Source of the DNA: Nostoc paludosum FACHB-159
Lineage (GTDB): Bacteria > Cyanobacteriota > Cyanobacteriia > Cyanobacteriales > Nostocaceae
Assembly: GCF_014698835.1 (NCBI RefSeq)
Contig: NZ_JACJTU010000045.1
Location: 1-52,282, forward strand
Direction of reading: 5' to 3'
Length of the DNA: 52,282 nt
How positions within the stretch are numbered: the first letter of the stretch is position 1; each line of letters begins with the position of its first letter. The position numbers and the translations under genes are program-made. Below the pieces are notes generated by a model, which made no database searches, was not told where the DNA came from, and was given only the letters and a program-made list of their open reading frames with translations. Below, piece by piece: positions 1 through 8,019 of this stretch.

Positions 1-98
1 GTGGGAGGTGTGGGAGGTGTGGGAGGTGTGGGAGGTGTGGGAGGTGTGGGAGGTGTGGGAGGTGTGGGAGGTGTGGGAGGTGTGGGAGGTGTGGGAGG
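1..98. repeat. 9-bp minisatellite GTGGGAGGT, about 10.9 copies
   Basis: Ten perfect GTGGGAGGT units and one partial unit stand at the extreme left edge. They lie inside the reading frame of the first ABC transporter gene, where each unit reads Val-Gly-Gly. The same unit in the same orientation ends the window at 52176-52282. The array probably continues past the edge, so the true copy number is unknown. Confidence 0.97.
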
Positions 99-957
99 AT
101 GGAGAAGCATTAATTCTCTTTCTTCCCTCACTTCCCCCACTCCCCTCTCTCCCGACTCTCCCCACACTCCCCACACTTCCCCATCTCCCCACACTCCCCT
201 CTCTACCCACACTTCCCCATCTCCCTGGCAATTACAGGGTCATGTTGAGTTACGAAATGTCAGCTTTGGGTACAGTCGTGTAGAACCTCCTTTAATTGAG
301 AATTTCAGCTTAGTTGTCAAGCCAGGGCAACGGATAGCGCTTGTGGGGGGTAGTGGTTCTGGTAAATCGACGATTGCGAAATTAATTTGCGGGCTTTATC
401 AGCCTTGGGGAGGGGAAATCTGCTTTGATGGTGTAGGGCGATCGCAAATTCAGCGTTCTGTGTTGGCTAACTCGCTGGCAATGGTTGAACAGGATATCTT
501 TTTATTTGCCGGGACTGTGCGGGAAAACATTACGCTTTGGGATTCTACTGTGTCAGAAGCTGATTTGGTGCGGGCTTGCCAGGATGCAGCTATTCATGAT
601 GCGATCGCGTCATTGCCTGGTAAATATGACTTTGAGTTAATTGAAGGCGGCATGAATATTAGTGGTGGGCAACGTCAGCGTTTAGAAATCGCCCGCGCTT
701 TGGTGAAAAATCCGAGAGTGTTAGTACTGGATGAAGCAACCAGCGCTTTGGATGCCGAAACTGAGTTGACTATTAACAGCAACTTGCGACGGCGTGGTTG
801 TTCGTGTATTGTAGTAGCTCACCGCCTCAGCACAATTCGTGATTGCCATGAAATTATTGTGTTGGAGCAAGGTAAAATCGTGCAGCGTGGCACCCATGAG
901 CAATTATGGCAGCAAGGCGGAACCTATGTTCGCTTACTTCACTCAGCAGAAGCATAG
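1..957 (+). CDS. NHLM-type bacteriocin/peptide export ABC transporter, C-terminal part (5' truncated by window edge)
   Basis: This is the nucleotide-binding half of an ABC exporter; the true start lies left of the window. Residues 1-33 are a Gly-Gly-Val repeat and 40-75 a Ser/Thr/Pro/His-rich stretch, both encoded by low-complexity DNA. The NBD follows: Walker A GGSGSGKST at 116-124, signature SGGQ at 221-224, Walker B with D244/E245, and the switch histidine H274. The wording around the NBD start (LRNVSFGYS, then ENFSLVVKPGQ) matches, from memory, the peptidase-containing subunit of NHLM systems, which cleaves leader peptides at double glycine and exports the product. If so, a C39 peptidase and six membrane helices are missing upstream. 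The next ABC gene starts 7 bp downstream, so the two are co-transcribed and probably act as a pair. The repeat linker falls exactly between the expected membrane domain and the NBD. Confidence 0.85.
   Translation: MGGVGGVGGVGGVGGVGGVGGVGGVGGVGGVGGWRSINSLSSLTSPTPLSPDSPHTPHTSPSPHTPLSTHTSPSPWQLQGHVELRNVSFGYSRVEPPLIENFSLVVKPGQRIALVGGSGSGKSTIAKLICGLYQPWGGEICFDGVGRSQIQRSVLANSLAMVEQDIFLFAGTVRENITLWDSTVSEADLVRACQDAAIHDAIASLPGKYDFELIEGGMNISGGQRQRLEIARALVKNPRVLVLDEATSALDAETELTINSNLRRRGCSCIVVAHRLSTIRDCHEIIVLEQGKIVQRGTHEQLWQQGGTYVRLLHSAEA
119..228 (+). repeat. C-rich low-complexity tract inside the ABC transporter gene
   Basis: A pyrimidine-rich imperfect repeat (CCCCACACT, CTTCCCCATCT, ACTCCCCTCTCT types) encodes the Ser/Thr/Pro/His linker at residues 40-75 of the preceding CDS. 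It is roughly complementary to the G-rich minisatellite at 1-98, so the two could fold back on each other in the transcript. Confidence 0.85.
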
Positions 958-964
958 TTAAGCT

Positions 965-3865
965 ATGAGCAAGCGGCTGTACTCTTTGCAAGCAAACGAA
1001 CCAGTACTGTTGAATGACCCAAAAACAGTCTGGGTGGTGCAGTCTGGAACATTGGCGGTGTTTGCAGCGATTAAAAACAGTACTGTTGAGGAACGTCGTC
1101 GCTATCTGTTCCATGTCAGTGCAAGTGAAGCATTGTTCGGTGCAGCGTTGTTACCTGAAGTAGTAGCACCAAGCCAATGGGGTTTTGTCGCGATCGCAAT
1201 TGAACCCACTAAATTATGCCAGATATTGATAGTTGATTTGGTGAGAAAAGTTGCAGCGGCAGACCCACAAGCTGTGGCACTTTTAGAAGGTTGGGCGAAC
1301 CATTTGGGACAATCTCTAACTGCCCAACAAACAGTCTTGGCAATGCCATTAAATGTTGTAGAGGCATTTGGCCGGGATTTTTCCTTATCGAGTGGTGAGG
1401 CTGTGTTATGGCAACAAACACTCGTGTGGGTGAAGTTGCAGCAAGGAAATACTCGCTGGATGGGAGTCGAGGAATTAAAGCTCAATTGTGCCTCGCCAAT
1501 GTTTCCACTTACCAGTGCTATGTGGTTGGAGGCGGAAAATGCAGTTACCGGATGGATATTGCCAACCGCAGATATCAAAAATTGCGAAGAAATACTCACA
1601 AGTATAGTATGTTTCCATACTTATTTCTTTGAATACTTCAATTTGTTAGCAAGCAAGGAAGCAGAAGCAGAATTTCGTCAGTTTCAGCAACGAGAGCAAT
1701 TTAATCAGCAAGTAATAGAAAACGCCCTCTCAGACTTGGCAACAGTATTGCAACCAGAGCCAGAAGTTGCTTTTTTTGAAGATGGGCCACCTCTATTAGT
1801 AGCACTGGGAGCAGTTGGACGAGCATTAGGAATAGAGATTCGTCCACCCGCAGATGATTTTGGTACTATTAATGACCCAGTTGCAGCGATCGCAGAGCGA
1901 CTCCTTTGGAGTATCGCTAATGCATCCCAAGTTCGCATTCGACGGGTGACTTTGGCAGGCGACTGGTGGCGTCAAGACCAAGGGCCGATGTTAGCTTATA
2001 CCGAGTTGGAACGCCCGGTGGCGTTGTTGCCTAAAGATAATGGAGATTATGCCATTTTTGACCCAGTGGCGCGGACTCGTACACCTGTAAATGAATCAGT
2101 AGCAAAAACACTGTCAGCCACAGCATATATTTTGTATCGACCGTTACCGCAAGTCGCACTCAGCGCCATCGACCTGCTGCGGTTCGGAATCAAAGGTTAT
2201 GAAAAAGACATCGTTAATATTTGTCTAGTCGGCATACTAGGCACAATATTGGGAATGGTTGCGCCACAAGCAACGGCTATTTTAATCAATCATGCCATTC
2301 CCGAAGGCGATCGCGCAATGCTTTGGCAAATTGGATTAGTACTGTTTGCAGTCGCCTTTGCACAGTTCGCTTTTCAAATTGCCCAAAGTATTATTACCCT
2401 CCGAATCGAAAGCGCCACTAATAGCGTATTGCAACCAGCCATTTGGGACAGGTTGCTGAGATTAAGTCCGGGATTTTTTCGTCAGTACACTTCTGGAGAC
2501 TTGGTTAACCGCGTGATGGCGGTGAGGGAAATTCATCAAAAAGTTAGTGGTGCTACCCAAAGAACTTTGTTGAGTGGAATTTTTGCCTTATTCAACTTGG
2601 TTTTGATGTTTATTTACAGCTGGCAATTAGCGTTTGTGGAAGTTGGTTTAACAATCCTTGCCGCTGTATTTACTGTTGTTTCTAGCTTTTTATTAGTGAA
2701 GAAATCACAAAAACAGCTAGAACTCGATGGCGCGATTCAGGGACTTAGCGTCCAACTCATCAACGGTGTTGCCAAGCTGCGGGTAGCTATGGCAGAAGAA
2801 CGCGCATTTGCCGCTTGGGCAAAAAAGTATAGCCAGCAGATCCGGCTAAAGGCGAGTTGGCAACAAATTAAAGATGGTGTTTCGATCTTTAATGAAGCAC
2901 TGCCTTTGGTAAATTCTATATTGATTTTCGGTGTCATGCTGTTGATGCAGACACGCTTGACACTTGGTACATTTGTTGCTTTTAACTATGCAGCGACGAT
3001 TTTTATTAAAGGCGTAATTGACCTGAGCAATACGGTATCTGAGATTTGGGGCATTGTACCAATATGGGAACGGGCAAAACCGATATTGCGATCGCAACCT
3101 GAATATGACCCAACTAAGGTTAACCCCGGTAAATTAAACGGCCAAATTGCCTTAGATCGTGTCAGCTTTCGCTACTCAGAAAATGGAAGCTTAATTCTCA
3201 ATGATGTCAGTATCCATGCCGAACCAGGAGAATTTGTGGCGATTGTCGGCCCTTCTGGAAGTGGCAAATCAACGATATTACGCTTATTGTTGGGGTTTGA
3301 GACTCCATTAACAGGCAATGTCTACTATGATGGCAAAGACTTGGCACAGATGGAACTCCAAGCTGTGCGGCGACAATTGGGGGTGGTGCTGCAAAACGGC
3401 AAAATCGGCACAGGCTCGATTTTTAAGAACATCACATCTGGGGCTTTGGTTTCTCTAGAAGAAGCTTGGTCAGCTGCACAGATGGCAGGCTTGGCTGATG
3501 ATATTAAACAAATGCCAATGGGAATGCATACTATAATCGCTGAGGGCGGTAGTAATCTGTCTGGTGGACAAAGGCAACGGTTATTGATTGCGCGATCGCT
3601 AGTATCCAAGCCCAAAATTATTTTAATGGATGAAGCAACCAGCGCTCTCGATAATCGCACCCAGGCGATCGTCACTGAAAGTTTAGCCAAGTTAAATGCT
3701 ACCAGAGTGGTAATTGCCCATCGCCTCAGCACAATTCGCGATGCAGACCGGATTTATGTAATTGACGCAGGCCATGTGGTGCAGGTTGGTAACTTCTCAG
3801 AGTTGATTGCCCAAGAAGGTTTATTTGCCCGACTTGTAGCCAGACAGCTAGAGAGTAATGTTTAA
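965..3865 (+). CDS. NHLM-type bacteriocin system ABC transporter, second ATP-binding/permease subunit
   Basis: A 966-residue ABC exporter half-transporter. The N-terminal ~400 residues are a long cytosolic region that starts with a beta-rich, cyclic-nucleotide-binding-like stretch (about 12-90). A membrane domain follows (about 415-690, starting IVNICLVGILGTILGMV), then the NBD: Walker A GPSGSGKST at 762-770, signature SGGQ at 866-869, Walker B with D889/E890, and the switch histidine in VIAHRLS. The length and the large N-terminal extension fit the second ABC subunit of NHLM (nitrile-hydratase-leader microcin) export systems. That subunit normally accompanies a peptidase-type ABC subunit and an HlyD-like protein. 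The ATG lies 7 bp after the upstream stop. No precursor peptide gene is visible downstream; the substrate and the membrane fusion protein are probably encoded left of the window. Confidence 0.88.
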   Translation: MSKRLYSLQANEPVLLNDPKTVWVVQSGTLAVFAAIKNSTVEERRRYLFHVSASEALFGAALLPEVVAPSQWGFVAIAIEPTKLCQILIVDLVRKVAAADPQAVALLEGWANHLGQSLTAQQTVLAMPLNVVEAFGRDFSLSSGEAVLWQQTLVWVKLQQGNTRWMGVEELKLNCASPMFPLTSAMWLEAENAVTGWILPTADIKNCEEILTSIVCFHTYFFEYFNLLASKEAEAEFRQFQQREQFNQQVIENALSDLATVLQPEPEVAFFEDGPPLLVALGAVGRALGIEIRPPADDFGTINDPVAAIAERLLWSIANASQVRIRRVTLAGDWWRQDQGPMLAYTELERPVALLPKDNGDYAIFDPVARTRTPVNESVAKTLSATAYILYRPLPQVALSAIDLLRFGIKGYEKDIVNICLVGILGTILGMVAPQATAILINHAIPEGDRAMLWQIGLVLFAVAFAQFAFQIAQSIITLRIESATNSVLQPAIWDRLLRLSPGFFRQYTSGDLVNRVMAVREIHQKVSGATQRTLLSGIFALFNLVLMFIYSWQLAFVEVGLTILAAVFTVVSSFLLVKKSQKQLELDGAIQGLSVQLINGVAKLRVAMAEERAFAAWAKKYSQQIRLKASWQQIKDGVSIFNEALPLVNSILIFGVMLLMQTRLTLGTFVAFNYAATIFIKGVIDLSNTVSEIWGIVPIWERAKPILRSQPEYDPTKVNPGKLNGQIALDRVSFRYSENGSLILNDVSIHAEPGEFVAIVGPSGSGKSTILRLLLGFETPLTGNVYYDGKDLAQMELQAVRRQLGVVLQNGKIGTGSIFKNITSGALVSLEEAWSAAQMAGLADDIKQMPMGMHTIIAEGGSNLSGGQRQRLLIARSLVSKPKIILMDEATSALDNRTQAIVTESLAKLNATRVVIAHRLSTIRDADRIYVIDAGHVVQVGNFSELIAQEGLFARLVARQLESNV

Positions 3866-4329
3866 CAATTAGCGATTAAGCGGGGCGATCGCCTTCAATC
3901 ACTATATCTCCTATAGCGTTGCATCTTTGACTGTTACAGGTAAATCTGCGCCTACGCTAAAAAGTAATGCATAACCGTTGGTAAAAGTTTGGTTTGTCAT
4001 GGGGTGGCTGATAAATGCGATCGCCTGATGATGAAAACTCAATATTTAGCGTTGCGGCATTTTAAATAAAAATATCTACAGTTAAGAGCGATCGCTCATC
4101 AGATTGTAGTATAAGGACATGGCGGTGTGAACGATATAAATTCTGTAATTGGAGGAGGCACAGAGTTTGTGATTAGCTTGCTTATGCAAGATTTTGGGAG
4201 TTCCTAAACTGTGATAACATAGACAACAAAATTTAGAAATTTCATTATTTTAATAAGGAAAGTATAATCAAACGTTAGTTGGCATCTCCCTACAGACCCT
4301 TGCTTATATTTACAGATGATTAGGCCTAG
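3866..4329. other. Intergenic region, convergent gene ends
   Basis: Between the 3' ends of the NHLM operon (+) and the four-gene operon (-). It holds several HIP1 octamers, one in an extended palindrome GAGCGATCGCTC at 4086-4097. I see no convincing gene, tRNA or strong intrinsic terminator. Confidence 0.6.
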
Positions 4330-5733
4330 TCAATTGTCTAGAGACCAAACTTTAAGACTTGTATATTGGACTAATTTACCACTTATACCATCTTTTGCTA
4401 TTAAAAAAATATCTCCTTTATTCGTGAACTCTGAAACATCAAAAGTTTGAATATACATATCATTTACAAAAAATTTAGCTTTTTTATCCTTTACAACTAA
4501 ACTTAATTTGTTTGAGCTTCCCTCGGAAACATTAAGATTTGATAATTGACCGTTTGAAGATTTACTAATTCCACGGAAAAGCCATTCTTTTTCCTTAGAA
4601 GCAACCCATACATCGAACGATTTACGTTGGGGATCGTTAAGCTTATCGCTTGTATTTTCTTGAAATGCGAAACCATAAGTCCAATTATCCATCGCACCAT
4701 CATAGGGGTTATAAAATTCAGTTTCAACAATAAAATTACGAAGGTTGACACCTGTAGGTTTAACTAGTACTACTCCTTCTCGATACCCTATATTTTCCTT
4801 ATTAGTCTCAGACCAAACAAGTCCGGCTTTCTGTTTTAGCACTTGATATTCGACTAATTGACGTGTCAGTTTAAGAGATTCATAAATTTGATATCCTACG
4901 AATAACCCAATTAGAATAATTACACCACCTGCCAACAATTTGTTTTTAGCTTGAGCAATCTTTTCAAACAGCGACTGAGGCTGTGATGCAGTTCTTTGAG
5001 TTATATATTCCTTAGCAATATCCGGAATTAACAACTTGACTCCAGCAACATGAATTTCGTCTTTGGAGTCTATAATTTGACTGAGGAGATTTTTAGCCTC
5101 CGTTATATTACCTCTAATGAAGCTTTTCATCCCACTAACGTATACTAACAGAGGTTCATAGCCTGCCAAGGGTTCTGTAAGTGTTTCTACCAGCGAAATG
5201 AGGCGTATCCATTCTGACCCATCTTCAACATTCAAGCTTGCCAAGCTTGAAGCAATTTCACGCGCTGCTTCATGAGGTTGAGCATAAGCTAAAGCTGTCC
5301 ACTTTTGAGCTTGGGCAAAGTCACGAGTATCAGGATTGGAGCTATTAAGCTGTTCTTGCATATAAGCAAGAAGAAAGTCTGAGAGTTCTAAAATTCTTTG
5401 CTGACCAAAGCACGGGTTATTCTTCAGTTGGTTCAAAAGTTCATTGCGAATTGCCCAATCTATCTCATAGAGTTCGTAACCAACTTCATTACAAAGGTTA
5501 GACAGTAGCAGGTCTGCGACAGCAATCCAGGGAATATTCAGTAAATTACTGTTAACATCTTGTTGGAAATTAGCCCACAAGCGATATAGCAAATCAGGAG
5601 TTAATGCTAATGGAAAAGCTGCATGGCAAGCTAAATAAAAATGTGGTTCCCCAAAGCGTTTACTAAATGACTCAATGCGCCGTTTTGCAGTTTTATATTT
5701 AGCTTCATTTGATGATGCTGGTGTGCGAGTCAT
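4330..5733 (-). CDS. Membrane-anchored putative effector/adaptor of a MoxR-vWA conflict operon (helical N-domain, TM, lectin-like C-domain)
   Basis: 467 residues, last gene of the operon; its ATG overlaps the upstream TGA (ATGA). Residues 10-245 form a helical domain (key motifs HFYLACHAAFPLALT and LYRLWANFQQD near 31-58, then IPWIAVADLLLS). I recall this domain at the N-terminus of many cyanobacterial multidomain proteins with variable C-termini such as SUMF1/FGE-like or protease-like modules. A single membrane helix spans about 266-284. Residues 330-467 look like a concanavalin/LamG-type jelly roll (alternating beta segments; YGFAFQE, WLFRG, FFVNDMYI, DIFLIAKDG, KVWSL). I see no enzymatic motif, so a binding or recognition role outside the membrane is likelier than catalysis. 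The system assignment is inference from context. Confidence 0.6.
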   Translation of the reverse strand: MTRTPASSNEAKYKTAKRRIESFSKRFGEPHFYLACHAAFPLALTPDLLYRLWANFQQDVNSNLLNIPWIAVADLLLSNLCNEVGYELYEIDWAIRNELLNQLKNNPCFGQQRILELSDFLLAYMQEQLNSSNPDTRDFAQAQKWTALAYAQPHEAAREIASSLASLNVEDGSEWIRLISLVETLTEPLAGYEPLLVYVSGMKSFIRGNITEAKNLLSQIIDSKDEIHVAGVKLLIPDIAKEYITQRTASQPQSLFEKIAQAKNKLLAGGVIILIGLFVGYQIYESLKLTRQLVEYQVLKQKAGLVWSETNKENIGYREGVVLVKPTGVNLRNFIVETEFYNPYDGAMDNWTYGFAFQENTSDKLNDPQRKSFDVWVASKEKEWLFRGISKSSNGQLSNLNVSEGSSNKLSLVVKDKKAKFFVNDMYIQTFDVSEFTNKGDIFLIAKDGISGKLVQYTSLKVWSLDN

Positions 5734-7094
5734 TTTACACCTTTTAAAGGTTCTGCAAACTGTTGATGACGACCTCGCAGAGCATTAATGGCACCATCTA
5801 ATCCCTCGCGGGTTGCCTCAAACATAGGAACTAATCCGGCTATTTCTCCAGCAGTTGTACCCAGCCAACGCTTTCTTGGTATGGGATTCAACCATGCTAC
5901 ATAACGAACATGCTGTTTTAACTGTTTGAGAAATGCCTCTGTCAACTCTATCCTCTCTGAATTCAGACCACCACGAGCAGCGCCAGCATCACTAAATATG
6001 AGTGCTACTACTCTATTCTGAGGCAGGCGAGCGAAAACATCCTCAATTGGCTGTGCTTGTTGATGCAGTGTATCGTAGTAGAGATACCCAACTGGACAAT
6101 TATGAAAATAGTAGATGCCAGCTGCACCTAATTGCCCACCCCGCGAGGCAGTCTGACCCAAACGAATTGACAGAGAATGAAAAGGAACCATCGATCCGTC
6201 TTGGTCGATCAGCAACAGCAGTTCTGTCCGATTCACCCGCATTGGTGACAACACAGGCTCCAGCATCATTCCGTAACGTCCAATCTGGTTAACTGTAGCC
6301 TCGATATCCAATTCTGTAGCAATTCCCTCTTTAGTCAAACGGCGCAGGTATCGCCACATCTGCTTCATTTGCCTTTGAGTTACGGGCAAATAGTCCGTAG
6401 AGAAGAGAAAGCGATCGCCCAATACCTCCCCTCCACTAGTCACCTGACGTATCGCTTGGGCAACTTGTACTTCATCTTCAATATTACGAAATGATTCTGA
6501 AGCTAGCGTAGCAGTAGGTATGGGCTTAGATGGTTCTGTCTGTAAATGATTATCTCGATCGTGGCGCTTCATCAACAACCTTAGCAACCACAAACACCCC
6601 GAACTTACTGCCAAAATGAGCAACCAAATCAACCAAACTGGCCAATTTATTTGACTTTTATTTTGAGTAATTTGTGCAGTTGGGGTCGGTGCAATTGTTT
6701 CCACTGGTATTGGCAAAGATACCGTAGGGGAAGGTACACTGACTTGGTTTTTTGGGCGTGTAACCCATAGCGCTAACCCTACACCCAAAACCAACACTCC
6801 CACTAAAATTGCAAACCTAACAAGTTGAGTAGCTTGACTTTGGTTTACATCTGAAACTTGAGTTTGAGGAACAGTCTCACTACCAATTAATTGTTCAAAG
6901 TGATAATCAAATATATATTTTTCTTCAACTGATTTAACCCAAAGTAACCGACACAATCGAGCTAAAGCAGCTCTATTTGGAAGACCATAACCAGCTTGCA
7001 AAGCGTGTAACATCGACTGGTAATCATCCACACCTAAAGGTAGTCCTGCTTGGCGCAGTCGAGTAAATAATTCCAGTAGGGGTAAATCATCCAT
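5730..7094 (-). CDS. Membrane-anchored vWA-like protein of MoxR-vWA operon (SAV_2336-type N-terminal region)
   Basis: 454 residues. The N-terminal 70 residues (LFTRLRQAGLPLGVDDYQ, then LCRLLWVKSVEE) resemble the conserved N-terminus often annotated as SAV_2336-related in actinobacterial and cyanobacterial MoxR-vWA loci. Two membrane helices (about 91-111 and 151-172) flank a Pro/Thr-rich loop. A vWA-like domain follows from about 290: the MIDAS position reads D297-Q-D299-G-S301 instead of DxSxS, and D369 in IFSDAG fits the third metal-site motif. The start overlaps the MoxR stop by 8 bp, which argues for coupled translation and a shared complex. MoxR ATPases typically act on such vWA partners as chaperone-like remodelers. 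Whether the degenerate MIDAS still binds metal is unclear. Confidence 0.7.
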   Translation of the reverse strand: MDDLPLLELFTRLRQAGLPLGVDDYQSMLHALQAGYGLPNRAALARLCRLLWVKSVEEKYIFDYHFEQLIGSETVPQTQVSDVNQSQATQLVRFAILVGVLVLGVGLALWVTRPKNQVSVPSPTVSLPIPVETIAPTPTAQITQNKSQINWPVWLIWLLILAVSSGCLWLLRLLMKRHDRDNHLQTEPSKPIPTATLASESFRNIEDEVQVAQAIRQVTSGGEVLGDRFLFSTDYLPVTQRQMKQMWRYLRRLTKEGIATELDIEATVNQIGRYGMMLEPVLSPMRVNRTELLLLIDQDGSMVPFHSLSIRLGQTASRGGQLGAAGIYYFHNCPVGYLYYDTLHQQAQPIEDVFARLPQNRVVALIFSDAGAARGGLNSERIELTEAFLKQLKQHVRYVAWLNPIPRKRWLGTTAGEIAGLVPMFEATREGLDGAINALRGRHQQFAEPLKGVK

Positions 7095-8019
7095 TATTTT
7101 TCGACTTTAGATAACGGATATGATCTTCCCAACTTTTTAACAACACACCAGGGTAAGGCAACTTACCATTGAGTTTTGCCAAAGCCTCATCTTCTGGGTA
7201 GCGACGCAAAGCCTTGAACCAGTCAATCAACTCACTAGTGCTGATTTTCTTGTTTGCTCCACCTTGGTTTTTTTTCATTTCTTCCCGCAGTTCCCAAAAA
7301 CGCTCTACAGCTTGGCTGATCAAAACCTCTGATGCTCTGGGAAACAAAGTATTCATAATTTGGGTCAGCCTTTCACGGCTAGGAAATTCCACATAATGGA
7401 ATAAACATCGACGTAAAAAAGCATCTGGTAAATCTTTCTCATCATTACTGGTGATTAAAACAATGGGTGCTGCCTTAGCTTCAATTTCCTGTCCTGTTTC
7501 CTCAACAATAAATCGTTTTTGATCCAGTTCCAGTAACAAGTCGTTGGGAAAGTCAATGTCAGCTTTATCAATTTCATCAATCAGCAGCACTGTGCGTTGC
7601 TCACTCTGAAATGCCCGCCCCAAAGGCCCCCAACGTACATAGTTAGTTGGGTTATCAATTCGCTGAATCTGTTCTGCTGTCAGGCGATCGGAAGCAGCAA
7701 GCTGAGCGTCCCGCAACCGTGCTACAGCATCGTAAGTATATAAGCCATCCTTTGCTCGACTAGTGGATTTAATATACCAAGCTTCTAAATTTAAACCCAG
7801 TTCGTAAGCGACAGCACTGGCCAGTAAAGTCTTCCCGCATCCTGGTTCGCCTTTTAGCAATAACGGTCGTTCTAAGTAAATCGCCAAGTTGACTGCTTCT
7901 ACCAGTTCAGAGTTAGGCAAATAGGGAGATAACAGTTGTCCGTTGACTCCCTTTTCTCCTAGCTGGGGCTGGACTTGACCCGTATATTCCAAGAGTTTTC
8001 CACCTACAGCCTTAACCAT
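7087..8019 (-). CDS. MoxR-family AAA+ ATPase
   Basis: 310 residues, a complete and apparently active AAA+ ATPase. Visible are Walker A GEPGCGKT at 57-64, Walker B VLLIDEID at 144-151, sensor-1 TSN at 190-192 and an arginine pair R203/R204 in the finger position (DAFLRRCLF). The order and wording (RPLLLKGEPG, RWGPLGRAF, IVLITSNDEKDLPDAFLRR) are typical of MoxR ATPases, which remodel or load vWA-domain partners. Its start overlaps the upstream gene by 16 bp, and its stop overlaps the vWA-like gene by 8 bp. The C-terminal ~60 residues (SELIDWFKALRRYP) form the usual helical lid. It is the only member of the operon with intact ATPase motifs, hence the likely energy source of the module. Confidence 0.93.
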   Translation of the reverse strand: MVKAVGGKLLEYTGQVQPQLGEKGVNGQLLSPYLPNSELVEAVNLAIYLERPLLLKGEPGCGKTLLASAVAYELGLNLEAWYIKSTSRAKDGLYTYDAVARLRDAQLAASDRLTAEQIQRIDNPTNYVRWGPLGRAFQSEQRTVLLIDEIDKADIDFPNDLLLELDQKRFIVEETGQEIEAKAAPIVLITSNDEKDLPDAFLRRCLFHYVEFPSRERLTQIMNTLFPRASEVLISQAVERFWELREEMKKNQGGANKKISTSELIDWFKALRRYPEDEALAKLNGKLPYPGVLLKSWEDHIRYLKSKNNG

